A stretch of 6,194 nt of DNA from Burkholderiales bacterium. Lineage in GTDB: Bacteria > Pseudomonadota > Gammaproteobacteria > Burkholderiales > JAEUOS01. The notes under the pieces are model-generated. The model searched no databases. It was not told where the DNA came from and was given only the letters and a program-made list of their open reading frames with translations. The first letter of the stretch is position 1, and each line of letters starts with the position of its first letter. The DNA lies in contig CANGUJ010000253.1 of the NCBI GenBank assembly GCA_947456845.1, forward strand, positions 1 to 6,194. The letters run 5' to 3'. Of this stretch, positions 6,123-6,194 are shown piece after piece. A program made the position numbers and the translations under genes.

Positions 6123-6194
6123 CGCGACGGGTGCGGCGGCGCAGGCCTATCCCGCCAAGCCGGTGAAAATCGTCGTGCCTTTCCCGCCCGGCGG
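6055..6194. repeat. 140-bp perfect palindrome without loop, at the window edge
   Basis: Bases 6055-6124 are the exact reverse complement of 6125-6194, centred between 6124 and 6125 in GTCGCGAC. The arms repeat the start of the TctC-like coding sequence in both directions, so on the plus strand 6139-6194 again reads QAYPAKPVKIVVPFPPGG. The palindrome ends exactly at the last base, so its real length is unknown. A stem-loop with no spacer is unstable in living cells and is a common result of fold-back chimeras or of an assembly graph meeting its own reverse strand. Confidence 0.97.

Noticed and set aside
6125..6194. Start of a second, divergent TctC gene on the plus strand
   Set aside because: It is only the mirror image of the minus-strand gene with no independent differences and no start codon, so it is treated as part of the palindrome and not as a gene.
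1..6194. CRISPR arrays, tRNA or rRNA genes, transposases, integrases, toxin-antitoxin or phage genes
   Set aside because: I looked on both strands and saw no spaced short repeats, no tRNA or rRNA signature, and no such protein motifs.

Overview
The window is strongly GC-rich, densely coded DNA, most likely from a Betaproteobacterium of the order Burkholderiales (Bordetella/Achromobacter/Alcaligenaceae-like). The main clue is two genes for tripartite-tricarboxylate-type (TctC/'Bug') periplasmic binding proteins around a flavin monooxygenase; this family is greatly expanded in those bacteria. C-ending codons dominate. The taxonomic call is an inference from gene content only.

Plus strand, 1-2594. 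The window opens inside the last 40 codons of a sensor histidine kinase (1-123). A second, complete membrane-bound histidine kinase of 713 aa follows (158-2299): two membrane segments around a cache-like sensor domain, then PAS, HisKA and HATPase. The first 119 bases of the window are identical to 2138-2256 in the second kinase, so these are tandem paralogues with a homogenised catalytic core. Codon use changes sharply near 1583-1625 and changes back at exactly the repeat boundary (2257). A 91-base gap leads to an unrecognised 67-aa protein with a GTG start (2391-2594).

Minus strand, 2619-6194. A compact gene set converges on the plus-strand genes. In transcription order it is: a TctC-type binding protein (5' end missing, 5205 to about 6122), an FAD-dependent aromatic-ring-hydroxylase-like monooxygenase (4009-5202), a second TctC-type binding protein (3026-3988), and a small PilZ-like protein (2619-2993). 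Gaps of 2, 20 and 32 bases suggest one operon. The likely theme is capture of a small organic or aromatic acid in the periplasm and its hydroxylation in the cytoplasm, but the substrate cannot be read from the sequence. A perfect hairpin holding both stop codons separates the convergent units.

Edges. The last 140 bases (6055-6194) are a perfect palindrome with no loop. It removes the signal-peptide start of the upstream TctC gene and ends exactly at the window edge. With the left edge lying at a 119-base exact repeat, this suggests that the window is a whole assembly contig whose ends are graph breakpoints, so neither edge should be taken as native structure without read support. I found no tRNA, rRNA, CRISPR array, transposase or phage module, and no convincing undescribed system.
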